Source: Mucilaginibacter polytrichastri
GTDB taxonomy: Bacteria; Bacteroidota; Bacteroidia; Sphingobacteriales; Sphingobacteriaceae
Reading direction: 5' to 3'
Assembly: GCF_001911425.1 (NCBI RefSeq)
Contig: NZ_MPPL01000001.1
Coordinates: forward strand, 2,784,265-2,848,264
DNA length: 64,000 nucleotides
In this document: piece after piece, positions 39,024-48,553 of the stretch
Numbering within the stretch: position 1 is the stretch's first letter
How the letters are laid out: every line of letters starts with the position of its first letter
Translations under genes and position numbers: made by a program
Notes under the pieces: model-generated
Told to the model about the DNA's origin: nothing
The model's database searches: none
What the model saw: only the letters and a program-made list of their open reading frames with translations

Positions 39024-39224
39024 GAAGCTTTTTCTAACATAACGATAGTTTTAAGGTGATTAAATATCGATTATGAAATAGGAAAATAAAATGGTGTATA
39101 ATAATCGAACACGTAGTTAATAGCGATTTATACTACTTTGAGTGAGTCATTCTTTTAGAGCATGAATGACTCCACGAATCACTCACCCAAATTCAATGAT
39201 TCATTTTGATATCTTGTAAAACCC

Positions 39225-39258
39225 AAAAGCCTGTAAATCAGTAGATTTACAGGCTTTT
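39225..39258 (-). terminator. Hairpin terminator downstream of tRNA-Ser
   Basis: AAAAGCCTGTAAATC-agta-GATTTACAGGCTTTT, perfect 15-bp stem. Confidence 0.8.
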
Positions 39259-39282
39259 GTTACTCTTTGATAGCGTTATCAG

Positions 39283-39369
39283 CGGTGAAGGAGGGATTCG
39301 AACCCTCGGTACAGTTTCCCGTACGTCAGTTTAGCAAACTGATCCTTTCGGCCTCTCAGGCACCTCACC
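39283..39369 (-). tRNA. tRNA-Ser(GCT)
   Basis: Minus strand GGTGAGG...TCAGT-TTGCTAA-ACTGA...GAGGGTTCGAATCCCTC-CTTCACC-G: acceptor, anticodon and T arms pair, long variable arm, anticodon GCT, no encoded CCA. Confidence 0.95.
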
Positions 39370-39447
39370 TTTTGTGAATATAATGTCCCGTTTTGGGATT
39401 GCAAATATAGTAAAACAGAAAGCGTGTCAAAATAAATTTTACAATTT

Positions 39448-41511
39448 CTAGTAATCAATTCGCACGTGGTATATGCTCATAAGCATTTTCTTAAAAATGT
39501 CCTTTATAGTTTGTAGGTCTTTAAGGGTAATGTCACAATCGTTAAGTTGCCCCTGGTCAAGCTTATAACTCACAATACGGTCTACCAAATTACTGATAGA
39601 TTGTGCGTCAGGTTCGCGTAAAGACCGGGATGCAGCTTCTACAGAATCTGCCAACATTAACACTCCCGTTTCCTTAGAAAATGGCACCGGGCCGGGGTAA
39701 CGAAAGATATTTTCATCTATTCCCTTCTCCGGATAGTTCTTTAAAAACGATTGGTAGAAATAATCTACCCTCGTATTGCCATGATGGGTGCGTATAAAAT
39801 CAACCACAATTTCGGGCAGGCTATGTTTCCTCGCCAGTTCTGCACCCTTGCTTACATGGCGGATAATGATCTGCGCGCTCTCTTCGTAAGGCAGCTTATC
39901 GTGCGGATTAAAACCCGAGCTCTGATTTTCTATAAAATATAAAGGATTCTCCAACTTGCCAATATCATGGTATAATGCCCCCGCCCTAACCAGCAATGCA
40001 TTGCCACCGATGCTATAAATAGCATTCTCGGCCAGGTTTGCCACCTGCAAAGAGTGCTGAAATGTACCCGGTGCACTAAATGCCAGTTCGCGCAGTAAAG
40101 TAGCATTGGTATTGGTAAGCTCTATCAGTGTAATTTCTGATGTTATGCCAAACACACGTTCAAAAGCATAAATAAGCGGATAGGCTAATAAAGTTAATAG
40201 TACACTTACCACAAATGGAAAAAAGTCCATCCAATCTATATTCATAAAGCTACCCTCACGAATAAAGGAGATCCCCACAAAGGCCACAAAATAATTAAAG
40301 GTAATAATAGCTGCCGATGTTAAGAACTGGTCTCTACGGATAAGATTTTTAATGCTGTAGATGGCAACCATACCCGAGGTGATCTCGAAAAAGGCAAACT
40401 CGAAACTATTTGGTACAAAAAAGCCTGCAACCAATATAACCAGCAGGTGTATATTAAGCGCCAAACGCGTATCAAACAATATGCGGATGATGAGCGGCAC
40501 AATGCAGTAAGGAATGTAATAAAGGTTGGGTAACTGTATTTTAATTGCCCATGAAAGCGTACCCAGCATGGCCGTTATTACCAATAAAATAAGCCCGACC
40601 AGCCGGTTATCGTAATAGATATCCTTACGAAAAAGATAAAGGAAAACGATAAGTAACGTAATTACGATAGAAACCAGCAAAAATTGCCCCAGCAGTACCA
40701 GGTTTCTGTTACCATTTATACGGGCATTGTCTTCAAATGCTTTCTTGTACGATTCAAGCTTTTGATATACATCATTATTGATAACAGAACCTTTAATTAC
40801 AATAACCTCTCCCTTTTGTACCATTCCGCTGGTTACAGAAATACCTTCCAGTACTTCTTTCTCTAAACGGTTGGTAAGCTTATCATCATAAATAAGGTTA
40901 TTCTGTATCCGGTTCTGCAGCAGGTTTAGTAAAAATGCCTTATCAAGATTGGTGGTATTAAGCACCTTTTCACAATAGCTTTGTGCGCGTTCCTTAGTTA
41001 AAAGGTCGGCCGTATTCTTTTCGCCGGCCACGTTATGGTTTAATACCGTAACCGGGTAATTCTCTGCATTGTGCTGATATTTTACATTTAATGATAATAC
41101 GCCTTTATCATAAATATCGCCCAATAGATTAAGCCCTACCGTAAGATAACGGGCCTTTAAACGGTCATTTAAGCCAGCATCATGCCACTTAATTTCAAAA
41201 TCGTTTTTAAAGCCATCTTCTTGTTCCTGCTTTATATCATTATCAAGCTGGTAAACAGGCTTTATAGTTTTAAGCGCCGATGCCTTATCGCTCTCTATTT
41301 CCTGAGTGGTTTTCAGGATCGCGAAATTGTATGGCGATATCAGATCTTTCTGGTTCCAGATCCGGCCTTTTTCATATTCATATCTGAATTTGGCTTGTTT
41401 GGGGAGCGTAAAAACAATTACACAAATACTCGTCAGAATCATTACGATCTTCAGATTAAATGCATACTTGCGTAAAAGGGCCTTTTGGCGCGAAGACGAG
41501 AGTTTTGCCAT
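39448..41511 (-). CDS. 7TM HD-domain phosphohydrolase (7TMR-HD/PgpH-like, putative c-di-AMP phosphodiesterase)
   Basis: N-terminal TM and extracellular domain, seven-TM block, HDIG-type 'HSLQVANLAENAIYSIGGNALLVRAGALYHDIGKLENPLYFIENQ...IIRHVSKGAELARKHSLPEIVVDFIRTHHGNTRVDYFY'. Confidence 0.93.
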   Translation of the reverse strand: MAKLSSSRQKALLRKYAFNLKIVMILTSICVIVFTLPKQAKFRYEYEKGRIWNQKDLISPYNFAILKTTQEIESDKASALKTIKPVYQLDNDIKQEQEDGFKNDFEIKWHDAGLNDRLKARYLTVGLNLLGDIYDKGVLSLNVKYQHNAENYPVTVLNHNVAGEKNTADLLTKERAQSYCEKVLNTTNLDKAFLLNLLQNRIQNNLIYDDKLTNRLEKEVLEGISVTSGMVQKGEVIVIKGSVINNDVYQKLESYKKAFEDNARINGNRNLVLLGQFLLVSIVITLLIVFLYLFRKDIYYDNRLVGLILLVITAMLGTLSWAIKIQLPNLYYIPYCIVPLIIRILFDTRLALNIHLLVILVAGFFVPNSFEFAFFEITSGMVAIYSIKNLIRRDQFLTSAAIITFNYFVAFVGISFIREGSFMNIDWMDFFPFVVSVLLTLLAYPLIYAFERVFGITSEITLIELTNTNATLLRELAFSAPGTFQHSLQVANLAENAIYSIGGNALLVRAGALYHDIGKLENPLYFIENQSSGFNPHDKLPYEESAQIIIRHVSKGAELARKHSLPEIVVDFIRTHHGNTRVDYFYQSFLKNYPEKGIDENIFRYPGPVPFSKETGVLMLADSVEAASRSLREPDAQSISNLVDRIVSYKLDQGQLNDCDITLKDLQTIKDIFKKMLMSIYHVRIDY

Positions 41512-41634
41512 TGAATATATTAGCTCACAAAATTAAGAAAGTTTCTGCCACTTACCTTAAGTGTGCAAATTAACTGTTTAAGCTAAAAAACAATTAACAC
41601 ATAAAACTCCTGAAAACCAATTGAAAGATAACAA

Positions 41635-42645
41635 TTAGCTTAAAACCTTTTGGTTATTATTGCTTAAATACCATTCATAAACAAGCTCGAGGCCTTGTTT
41701 AAAAGAGTATTCGCACTCATAACCAATTGCCCCTCTTATTTTGTCAATACTGGCAAGCGAATGCTTCACATCACCTGCGCGCTCATGCCTGTATATAGGG
41801 CTAATATCTTTACCGGTGATTTGTTTTAAGATATCTATAACACCATTTAAATCAATTTGGCCGCCGCAGGCTACATTAAAAACCTCGTGCCCGGTAAGTC
41901 TTTCAAACAACATCGATTTTATGTTGGCTTGTACCGCATTGGCTACAAAAGTAAAGTCGCGGCTCGTTTTTCCGTCACCGTTAATAACAGGTTGTACACC
42001 GTCTATAAAAGATTTGCAAAAAATAGGGATAACCGCAGCATAAGGATTATCCGGATTTTGTTTTGGCCCAAAAATATTGAAGTAACGTAACCCTATGGTA
42101 TGGCAACCATATACTTTACTAAAAACATCGGCGTACATTTCATTAACTGCTTTAGTAACAGCATAAGGCGATAACGCCTTACCCTCTTCGCCCTCTACCT
42201 TTGGCAGCGCTTTACTATCCCCGTAAGTAGACGATGAGGCCGCATAAACCATTCTTTTAACAGAGGGTGTGTCCTTAACGGCAGTAAGCATATTTAAAAA
42301 GCCCGATATATTTACATCATTAGTGGTGATGGGGTCTGTAATAGACCGAGGCACCGAGCCTAGTGCCGCTTGGTGGCTAACATAATCAACCCCGGCAAGT
42401 GCCGCTTTGCAGGTTTCCAGATCACGTATATCACCTTTAATAAACTCAAAATTACCAAGCCCTTCATACTCTTCAATATTACTGTAATAACCGTTAGACA
42501 GGTTGTCGAGTACCTTAACATGACCTGCACCATGTGTTATTAAATATTGAACCAGGTTACTGCCAATAAAACCAGCGCCACCAGTTACTAAAAAAGTATT
42601 TGCAGATATGTCTTGAAGGTGATATTTTGAATTATATAAGTTCAT
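41635..42645 (-). CDS. NAD-dependent epimerase/dehydratase (UDP-GlcNAc 4-epimerase-like SDR)
   Basis: FLVTGGAGFIGSNLVQYLI; SSTYGDSKALPKVEGEEGKALSPYAVTK (YxxxK); 'GLRYFNIFGPKQNPDNPYAAVIPIF'. Confidence 0.92.
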   Translation of the reverse strand: MNLYNSKYHLQDISANTFLVTGGAGFIGSNLVQYLITHGAGHVKVLDNLSNGYYSNIEEYEGLGNFEFIKGDIRDLETCKAALAGVDYVSHQAALGSVPRSITDPITTNDVNISGFLNMLTAVKDTPSVKRMVYAASSSTYGDSKALPKVEGEEGKALSPYAVTKAVNEMYADVFSKVYGCHTIGLRYFNIFGPKQNPDNPYAAVIPIFCKSFIDGVQPVINGDGKTSRDFTFVANAVQANIKSMLFERLTGHEVFNVACGGQIDLNGVIDILKQITGKDISPIYRHERAGDVKHSLASIDKIRGAIGYECEYSFKQGLELVYEWYLSNNNQKVLS

Positions 42646-42872
42646 GTATTAATTAAATTATTACTATAATCCGGGTAGGAGTTTTAATATTGTTAGCATC
42701 GCATTTAGTTCAATATTACTCATATTCTCACACATTCGCCTCCGAAATTAAAAAATTTCTGTGCGTTACATTAACTACTATATTTTCAGTATTTAAACAA
42801 TCATGGTAATAAGTTAATCTTTATCATTCAAAGCAAAAAGTTAAATTGCGTCACCAAATTATAACGCAGATT

Positions 42873-44051
42873 ATGAAAGAAGTATATATAGTTGCTGCTA
42901 CCCGCACAGCCATTGGCAGTTTTGGGGGCAGCCTTACCCCCTTTACTGCAACGCAATTAGGCGCACTGGCTATTAAATCGGCTGTAGAAAAAGCCGGACT
43001 AGTACCCGCATATGTGCAGGAAGTTTACATGGGCAACGTTATGTCGGCCAATTTGGGGCAGGCACCTGCAACCCAAGCTACCCGCTTTGCCGGTTTGCCC
43101 GATATCCCCGCTACCACGGTTAACAAAGTATGCGCATCTGGCATGAAAGCCATTATGTTGGCTGCCCAAAGTATTGCATTAGGCCAACAAGATATTATTG
43201 TAGCAGGCGGCATGGAGAACATGAGCAATGTACCTTACTATTTAGATAAAGCCCGCACAGGTTATCGTTTAGGCCACGGCCAGATAACAGACGGCTTGGT
43301 AAAAGATGGTTTATGGGATGTTTACAACGATTATCACATGGGCTCAGCTGCAGAATTATGTGCTACAGAATGCCATATTAGCCGCGAAGCGCAAGACGCT
43401 TACGCTATTGAATCATATCACCGTGCACAAAATGCACAGGCCGATGGCCTTTTTAAGGCAGAGATAACCCCTGTTGAAATCAAAGATAAAAAAGGCAACA
43501 TTACTATTTTTGACCAGGATGAAGAACCCGGTACTGTTAAATATGATAAAGTAGCCAGGTTAAAACCCGTGTTTGACAAACAAGGTACAGTAACTGCGGC
43601 CAACGCATCGAGCCTTAATGACGGTGCTGCCGCATTGGTACTTATGAGTAAAGAGCGTGCCGAAGCCCTTGGTATAAAGCCTATTGCCCGCATTATAAGT
43701 TATGCCGATGCACAGCAAGCACCGGAGTGGTTTACCACCGCCCCGTCTAAAGCTATCCCCCTGGCCTTGCAGCGTGCAGGGCTCCCGGCCGATGAAATTG
43801 ATTATTTTGAAATTAATGAGGCTTTCTCTGTCGTGTCTATTGCAAACAACCAGATTTTGAAGCTCGACCCAGCAAAAGTAAACGTAAATGGTGGTGCGGT
43901 ATCATTAGGCCATCCACTGGGTGCATCGGGTGCCCGAATTATTGTTACTTTAGTGCATGTTCTCCAACAAAACAAAGCCCGCTACGGTGCTGCCGGAATT
44001 TGCAACGGCGGTGGTGGTGCCAGCGCAATGGTTATTGAAAATTTGCGTTAA
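42873..44051 (+). CDS. Acetyl-CoA C-acyltransferase (thiolase)
   Basis: 'EVYIVAATRTAIGSFGG', 'NKVCASGMKAIMLA' active-site Cys, 'NVNGGAVSLGHPLGASGARI', 'GICNGGGGASAMVIE'; ATG at 42873. Confidence 0.96.
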   Translation: MKEVYIVAATRTAIGSFGGSLTPFTATQLGALAIKSAVEKAGLVPAYVQEVYMGNVMSANLGQAPATQATRFAGLPDIPATTVNKVCASGMKAIMLAAQSIALGQQDIIVAGGMENMSNVPYYLDKARTGYRLGHGQITDGLVKDGLWDVYNDYHMGSAAELCATECHISREAQDAYAIESYHRAQNAQADGLFKAEITPVEIKDKKGNITIFDQDEEPGTVKYDKVARLKPVFDKQGTVTAANASSLNDGAAALVLMSKERAEALGIKPIARIISYADAQQAPEWFTTAPSKAIPLALQRAGLPADEIDYFEINEAFSVVSIANNQILKLDPAKVNVNGGAVSLGHPLGASGARIIVTLVHVLQQNKARYGAAGICNGGGGASAMVIENLR

Positions 44052-44058
44052 TAAATTT

Positions 44059-44964
44059 ATGATCAAACGACTGCTCATCTGTTTTTTAATTTTCGTCCCG
44101 GCGTTAATACAGGCACAGGTTCGGCCGCAAAAAAGCATGCTAACCGTTTATCAGGACAGCCTTAAGCACCTCGGCTATAAAATGATAAACAATGAAGAGG
44201 ATGTGGAACGCAAGAGCGCCAATTACGATTTCATTAAAACATTAACCGCCACGTTAAAGCTGCCGGGATCATTTGGCTTTAAATTCGATTCTGTTAAAAC
44301 TGTAAGCATCATTACCTCGCCCGATGACCGTTTCCGTATTTTTAGCTGGCATGTAATGAACCAGGACGGCAGTTACCGCTTTTACGGTACTATACAAATA
44401 AACACAGGTACTGCCCCGCTCGAAATGTATCCTCTTGCAGATTATTCGCCGTTTATAGCTAATCCGCAAGATACTGTAACAGACAACACCCATTGGTATG
44501 GTGCACAGTATTACCAGATTATCCCGGTAAATGCCGCTAACCCTTATTATGTATTATTAGGTTGGAAGGGCAATACCGTAAAATCAACAAAAAAAGTAAT
44601 TGAGGTTTTATCTTTTAAAAACGGCAAGCCGGTGCTGGGCTTACCCGTATTTACTGATAAGCTTGGGTCCAAAAACCGGGTGGTATTTGAATACTCGCGC
44701 CAGGTATCTATGATGTTAAAGTATTTGCCCGAGCAGCACACCATTATTTTCGATCACCTTTCGCCGCCCGATAAGCGATTTAAGGATAAGCCCGATACGT
44801 TTGGCCCTGACCTAAGTTACGATAATTACCGCCTACAAAATGCTGTATGGATATTTCAGGAGAACATAGATCTGCGCAATGTTGCGGACCCCAACGATGT
44901 AGACATAGACCCTAAGAAGCAGGCACGCCAGGACGGAGCCGCCGCCAGGGCCGGGCATAATTAA
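44059..44964 (+). CDS. Conserved secreted protein of unknown function
   Basis: Signal peptide MIKRLLICFLIFVPALIQAQ; full-length ORF immediately after the thiolase gene. Confidence 0.7.
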   Translation: MIKRLLICFLIFVPALIQAQVRPQKSMLTVYQDSLKHLGYKMINNEEDVERKSANYDFIKTLTATLKLPGSFGFKFDSVKTVSIITSPDDRFRIFSWHVMNQDGSYRFYGTIQINTGTAPLEMYPLADYSPFIANPQDTVTDNTHWYGAQYYQIIPVNAANPYYVLLGWKGNTVKSTKKVIEVLSFKNGKPVLGLPVFTDKLGSKNRVVFEYSRQVSMMLKYLPEQHTIIFDHLSPPDKRFKDKPDTFGPDLSYDNYRLQNAVWIFQENIDLRNVADPNDVDIDPKKQARQDGAAARAGHN

Positions 44965-45076
44965 CTGATCTACATCGCATTATCAGAAGCAATAGTAACC
45001 AATACCAGTGTTAACAGAATTTAATTTTGATTTGTAAGATTTATCCTATTTTTAGAAAATTTTTTATATAACAATA

Positions 45077-46579
45077 ATGCAAGAAAAAACTGCCGATCAA
45101 AATAAGCAAATAGGGAAAATACCAAGTAGCGTTCCGTTTATTATAGGGAATGAATTTGCAGAAAGGTTTAGTTTTTACGGCATGCGCAGCATCATTGCCG
45201 TATTTTTAGTACATCAATTTTTCAGTCACGAAACCTCTGATGTAGCTAACGCCAAAGCCAACGCCATAAACCACGCTTTTTCAACCTTAGTATACTTTAC
45301 CCCTTTACTGGGTGCCATACTGGCCGATTGGTTTTTTGGTAAATACCGGGTAATCTTAATTGGTTCGCTTATTTATACAATCGGGCACTTCTTATTGTCC
45401 ATGTTCGATACCTCTTTACCGGGTTTTGTAACCGGTTTAATAGTGATCGCTTTTTCGGCAGGCGCTATAAAATCCTGCGTATCGGCCAATGTGGGCGATC
45501 AGTTCGATCATAAGAACCAGCATTTAATGAGCAGTATTTACGGCTGGTTTTATTTCAGTATCAACGCAGGTTCTATGATCAGCCTTTTATTGATCCCTTT
45601 AATATATGATAAATTCGGCGCTGCCTGGGCCTTTGGCGTACCGGGTATATTAATGGCTTTAGCAACGCTTATCTTCTTCTCTGGGAGTAAACGGTATGTA
45701 AAGCTACCGGCCGGAGGCATTAAGAAAGACAATTTTGTAACCGTAAACTTTTTTGTTTTAAAAAGCTTTATTGCCAAAAAAGCGCCGGGCAAAACAGCCT
45801 GGGAACAAGCTATAGACAAGTATGGCATTGAGAAAGTAGAAGCCATAAAAGCCGTTTGGGGTGTAATTGCTGTGTTTGCCTTTATCCCTATTTTTTGGGG
45901 CATGTGGGACATGAACGGTTCTGAATGGATTTTACAGGCTACAAAACTCGATCTGAGCATCGGTTTCTACAACATCCATATTTTACCATCGCAAATTCAG
46001 TTTGTTAATGCGTTGTTTCTATTGTTGATGATTCCTGTGTTTAACTACGGCATTTATCCACTTGTGGGCAAAATGGGCATTAAGCTTACACCATTAAAAA
46101 AAATTGGTGCCGGTTTATTTATTACCGCTTTTAGCTTTGTAATTGTAGCGCTCCTGCAACGTGATATAGATGCAGGCGGCCACCCATCTGTTTGGTGGCA
46201 GATCTTTGCATTCTTTATGCTTTCTGCCGGTGAGGTATTAGTATCTATCACTGGTTTGGAGTATGCCTATACGCAATCGCCCCCGTCAATGAAAAGCACC
46301 ATGACCGCCATCTGGTATTTAACCTATTCTATCGGTACATTTTTTACTACCTTAATTAACGTCAACATATCCAACAAAGGCCTTTTTGCCTATTTTTCGG
46401 GAGAGAAATATTACTGGCTGTTTGTTGGTATCATGGCTTTCTTTTTTGTGCTGTTTTTGCTGGTAAGCCCTTATATTAAAGAAAAGGTATACCTGGCAGA
46501 GGATGCTACACTAGCAGATGGTTTAAATATACATGGTAATACAACAACCGAAATACATCCGGATAACCCGATTGTCTAA
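45077..46579 (+). CDS. POT/PTR family peptide MFS transporter
   Basis: 'FIIGNEFAERFSFYGMRSIIAVFLVHQF', 'YFTPLLGAILADWFFGKYRVILIGSLIYTIGHFLLS', 'YFSINAGSMISLLLIPLIYDKFG'. Confidence 0.94.
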   Translation: MQEKTADQNKQIGKIPSSVPFIIGNEFAERFSFYGMRSIIAVFLVHQFFSHETSDVANAKANAINHAFSTLVYFTPLLGAILADWFFGKYRVILIGSLIYTIGHFLLSMFDTSLPGFVTGLIVIAFSAGAIKSCVSANVGDQFDHKNQHLMSSIYGWFYFSINAGSMISLLLIPLIYDKFGAAWAFGVPGILMALATLIFFSGSKRYVKLPAGGIKKDNFVTVNFFVLKSFIAKKAPGKTAWEQAIDKYGIEKVEAIKAVWGVIAVFAFIPIFWGMWDMNGSEWILQATKLDLSIGFYNIHILPSQIQFVNALFLLLMIPVFNYGIYPLVGKMGIKLTPLKKIGAGLFITAFSFVIVALLQRDIDAGGHPSVWWQIFAFFMLSAGEVLVSITGLEYAYTQSPPSMKSTMTAIWYLTYSIGTFFTTLINVNISNKGLFAYFSGEKYYWLFVGIMAFFFVLFLLVSPYIKEKVYLAEDATLADGLNIHGNTTTEIHPDNPIV

Positions 46580-46625
46580 AAAAAACATTTGTTTTGTACA
46601 TTAGTTAACTTATCCTATTTATTAA

Positions 46626-47357
46626 GTGCCCGACAGCTTAGTCATTATTCCCACCTATAATGAAAAAGAGAACATTGAACGGATGATCCGTAAGGTGTTT
46701 TCTCTTGCTCATGATTTCCATTTGCTGATCATTGATGATGGCTCGCCCGATGGCACAGCCAACATTGTGAAAAATCTGCAGTATGAGTATCCAAACAAAT
46801 TATTTCTAGAAGAGCGCGCAGGCAAACAAGGCTTGGGTACTGCATATATCCATGGTTTTAAATGGGCTACCAAACGCAAATACGACTACATTTTTGAAAT
46901 GGATGCCGACTTTTCACACAACCCCAATGATCTTATTAAATTAAGGCAGGCCTGTGTTGACGGTGCCGATGTTGCTGTGGGCTCCCGTTATATTAAAGGT
47001 GTAAACGTAGTTAACTGGCCCATGAGCCGGGTACTGATGAGCTATTTTGCATCGGTATATGTGCGGTTTATTACCGGCATTAATGTGCAGGACTCAACTG
47101 CCGGTTTTGTATGCTACAAAAGCCGTGTTTTTGATGTATTAAATCTCGATAAAATTAAGTTTGTGGGCTACGCCTTCCAGATAGAGATGAAATATACGGC
47201 TATTAAACATGGTTTTAACCTGGTAGAAGTACCAATCATATTTACAGACCGTACCGAAGGCACCTCTAAAATGTCGACAGGTATTTTCCGCGAAGCCTTT
47301 ATCGGTGTGATCCAGATGAAGATCAACAGTATATTCAGGAAGTATCCGGAAGGATGA
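46626..47357 (+). CDS. Polyprenol-phosphate mannosyltransferase-like GT2 glycosyltransferase, GTG start
   Basis: 'LVIIPTYNEKENIERMIRKVF', 'LLIIDDGSPDGTANIVK', 'EMDADFSHNPNDL', 'GSRYIKGVNVVNWP', 'RTEGTSKMSTGIFREA'. Confidence 0.94.
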   Translation: MPDSLVIIPTYNEKENIERMIRKVFSLAHDFHLLIIDDGSPDGTANIVKNLQYEYPNKLFLEERAGKQGLGTAYIHGFKWATKRKYDYIFEMDADFSHNPNDLIKLRQACVDGADVAVGSRYIKGVNVVNWPMSRVLMSYFASVYVRFITGINVQDSTAGFVCYKSRVFDVLNLDKIKFVGYAFQIEMKYTAIKHGFNLVEVPIIFTDRTEGTSKMSTGIFREAFIGVIQMKINSIFRKYPEG

Positions 47358-47358
47358 G

Positions 47359-47479
47359 GATGTGCAGATATGCAGATGTGCGAATGAGATGGCTGTTGGT
47401 GTTAAATGCCTTTCATCATTTGAAGCCAACAGCCCTTGTTAATTATCTGCACATTTGCACATCCGCACATTTGCACATC
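47359..47479. repeat. Intergenic inverted element of GATGTGC-type oligo-repeats with a central 9-bp stem
   Basis: Left arm GATGTGCAGATATGCAGATGTGCGAATG; right arm ATCTGCACATTTGCACATCCGCACATTTGCACATC; inner GGCTGTTGG (47391-47399) / CCAACAGCC (47426-47434). Confidence 0.7.
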
Positions 47480-47505
47480 AACTATTTTTGCTAATTTCGT
47501 TGGTA

Positions 47506-48528
47506 ATGAATGAAAATCTTGATCCCGACCACGAGCGCCTCACATCTGCAGAGCGCGACATTGAAAAAGTGTTGCGGCCGCAATCATTTGAAGACTTTAC
47601 CGGTCAGCATAAAATATTAGCCAACTTAAGGATTTTTGTACAGGCTGCCCGCCAGCGTGGCGAAGCGCTCGATCATGTTTTATTGCATGGCCCCCCGGGT
47701 TTGGGTAAAACTACCCTGTCGCAAATTATTGCTAACGAGATGGGTGTGGGTATCAAGATCACCTCGGGCCCGGTGCTGGATAAACCCGGCGACCTTGCCG
47801 GCCTGCTTACCAACCTCGAACCCGGCGATATCCTGTTTATAGATGAGATACACCGCCTGAGCCCACTGGTTGAGGAATACCTATACTCGGCCATGGAAGA
47901 TTTTAAGATTGATATCATGCTCGAATCTGGCCCAAATGCCCGTTCGGTGCAGATCTCTTTAAATCCATTCACACTGGTTGGCGCTACTACCCGCTCCGGC
48001 TTGCTTACAGCCCCGCTTCGTGCACGTTTCGGTATTAACTCGAGGCTGCAATACTACGATGCCAAGTTATTAACTACCATTGTACTACGATCATCAGACA
48101 TATTAAAAACACCCATTAATGATGAGGGCGCTTATGAAATTGCACGCCGCAGCCGTGGTACACCACGTATAGCCAATGCCCTATTACGCCGCACGCGCGA
48201 TTTTGCTCAAATTAAAGGCAATGGAACCATTGATACCGAGATTGCCAAGTATGCCTTGAATGCCCTGAATGTTGACGAGCATGGCCTCGACGAAATGGAC
48301 AATAAAATATTAGTAACCATCATCGAGAAATTTAAAGGCGGGCCGGTAGGGCTTAAAACCATTGCCACCGCTGTAGGCGAAGACGAAGGCACTATTGAAG
48401 AAGTATACGAGCCCTTTTTAATACAAGAAGGTTACCTGATGCGCACCGCACGCGGCCGTGAGGTTACCGATTTTGCTTACAAACATTTAGGATTATTTAG
48501 AGCCGGAGGCAATGCTACCTTATTTTAA
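47506..48528 (+). CDS. ruvB: Holliday junction branch migration DNA helicase RuvB
   Basis: '[58 protein letters not shown]', '[29 protein letters not shown]', '[19 protein letters not shown]'; ATG at 47506. Confidence 0.98.
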   Translation: MNENLDPDHERLTSAERDIEKVLRPQSFEDFTGQHKILANLRIFVQAARQRGEALDHVLLHGPPGLGKTTLSQIIANEMGVGIKITSGPVLDKPGDLAGLLTNLEPGDILFIDEIHRLSPLVEEYLYSAMEDFKIDIMLESGPNARSVQISLNPFTLVGATTRSGLLTAPLRARFGINSRLQYYDAKLLTTIVLRSSDILKTPINDEGAYEIARRSRGTPRIANALLRRTRDFAQIKGNGTIDTEIAKYALNALNVDEHGLDEMDNKILVTIIEKFKGGPVGLKTIATAVGEDEGTIEEVYEPFLIQEGYLMRTARGREVTDFAYKHLGLFRAGGNATLF

Positions 48529-48553
48529 TACAACCATCCATTCTATATCAAAC

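Noticed and set aside
45550-45960. 136-aa antisense ORF in the POT transporter gene
   Set aside because: Opposite strand of an intact MFS gene; no independent evidence.
47359-47479. CRISPR-like interpretation of the CACATTTGCACATCCGCACATTTGCACATC repeats
   Set aside because: The units are contiguous 7-10-mers in inverted orientation with no spacers.
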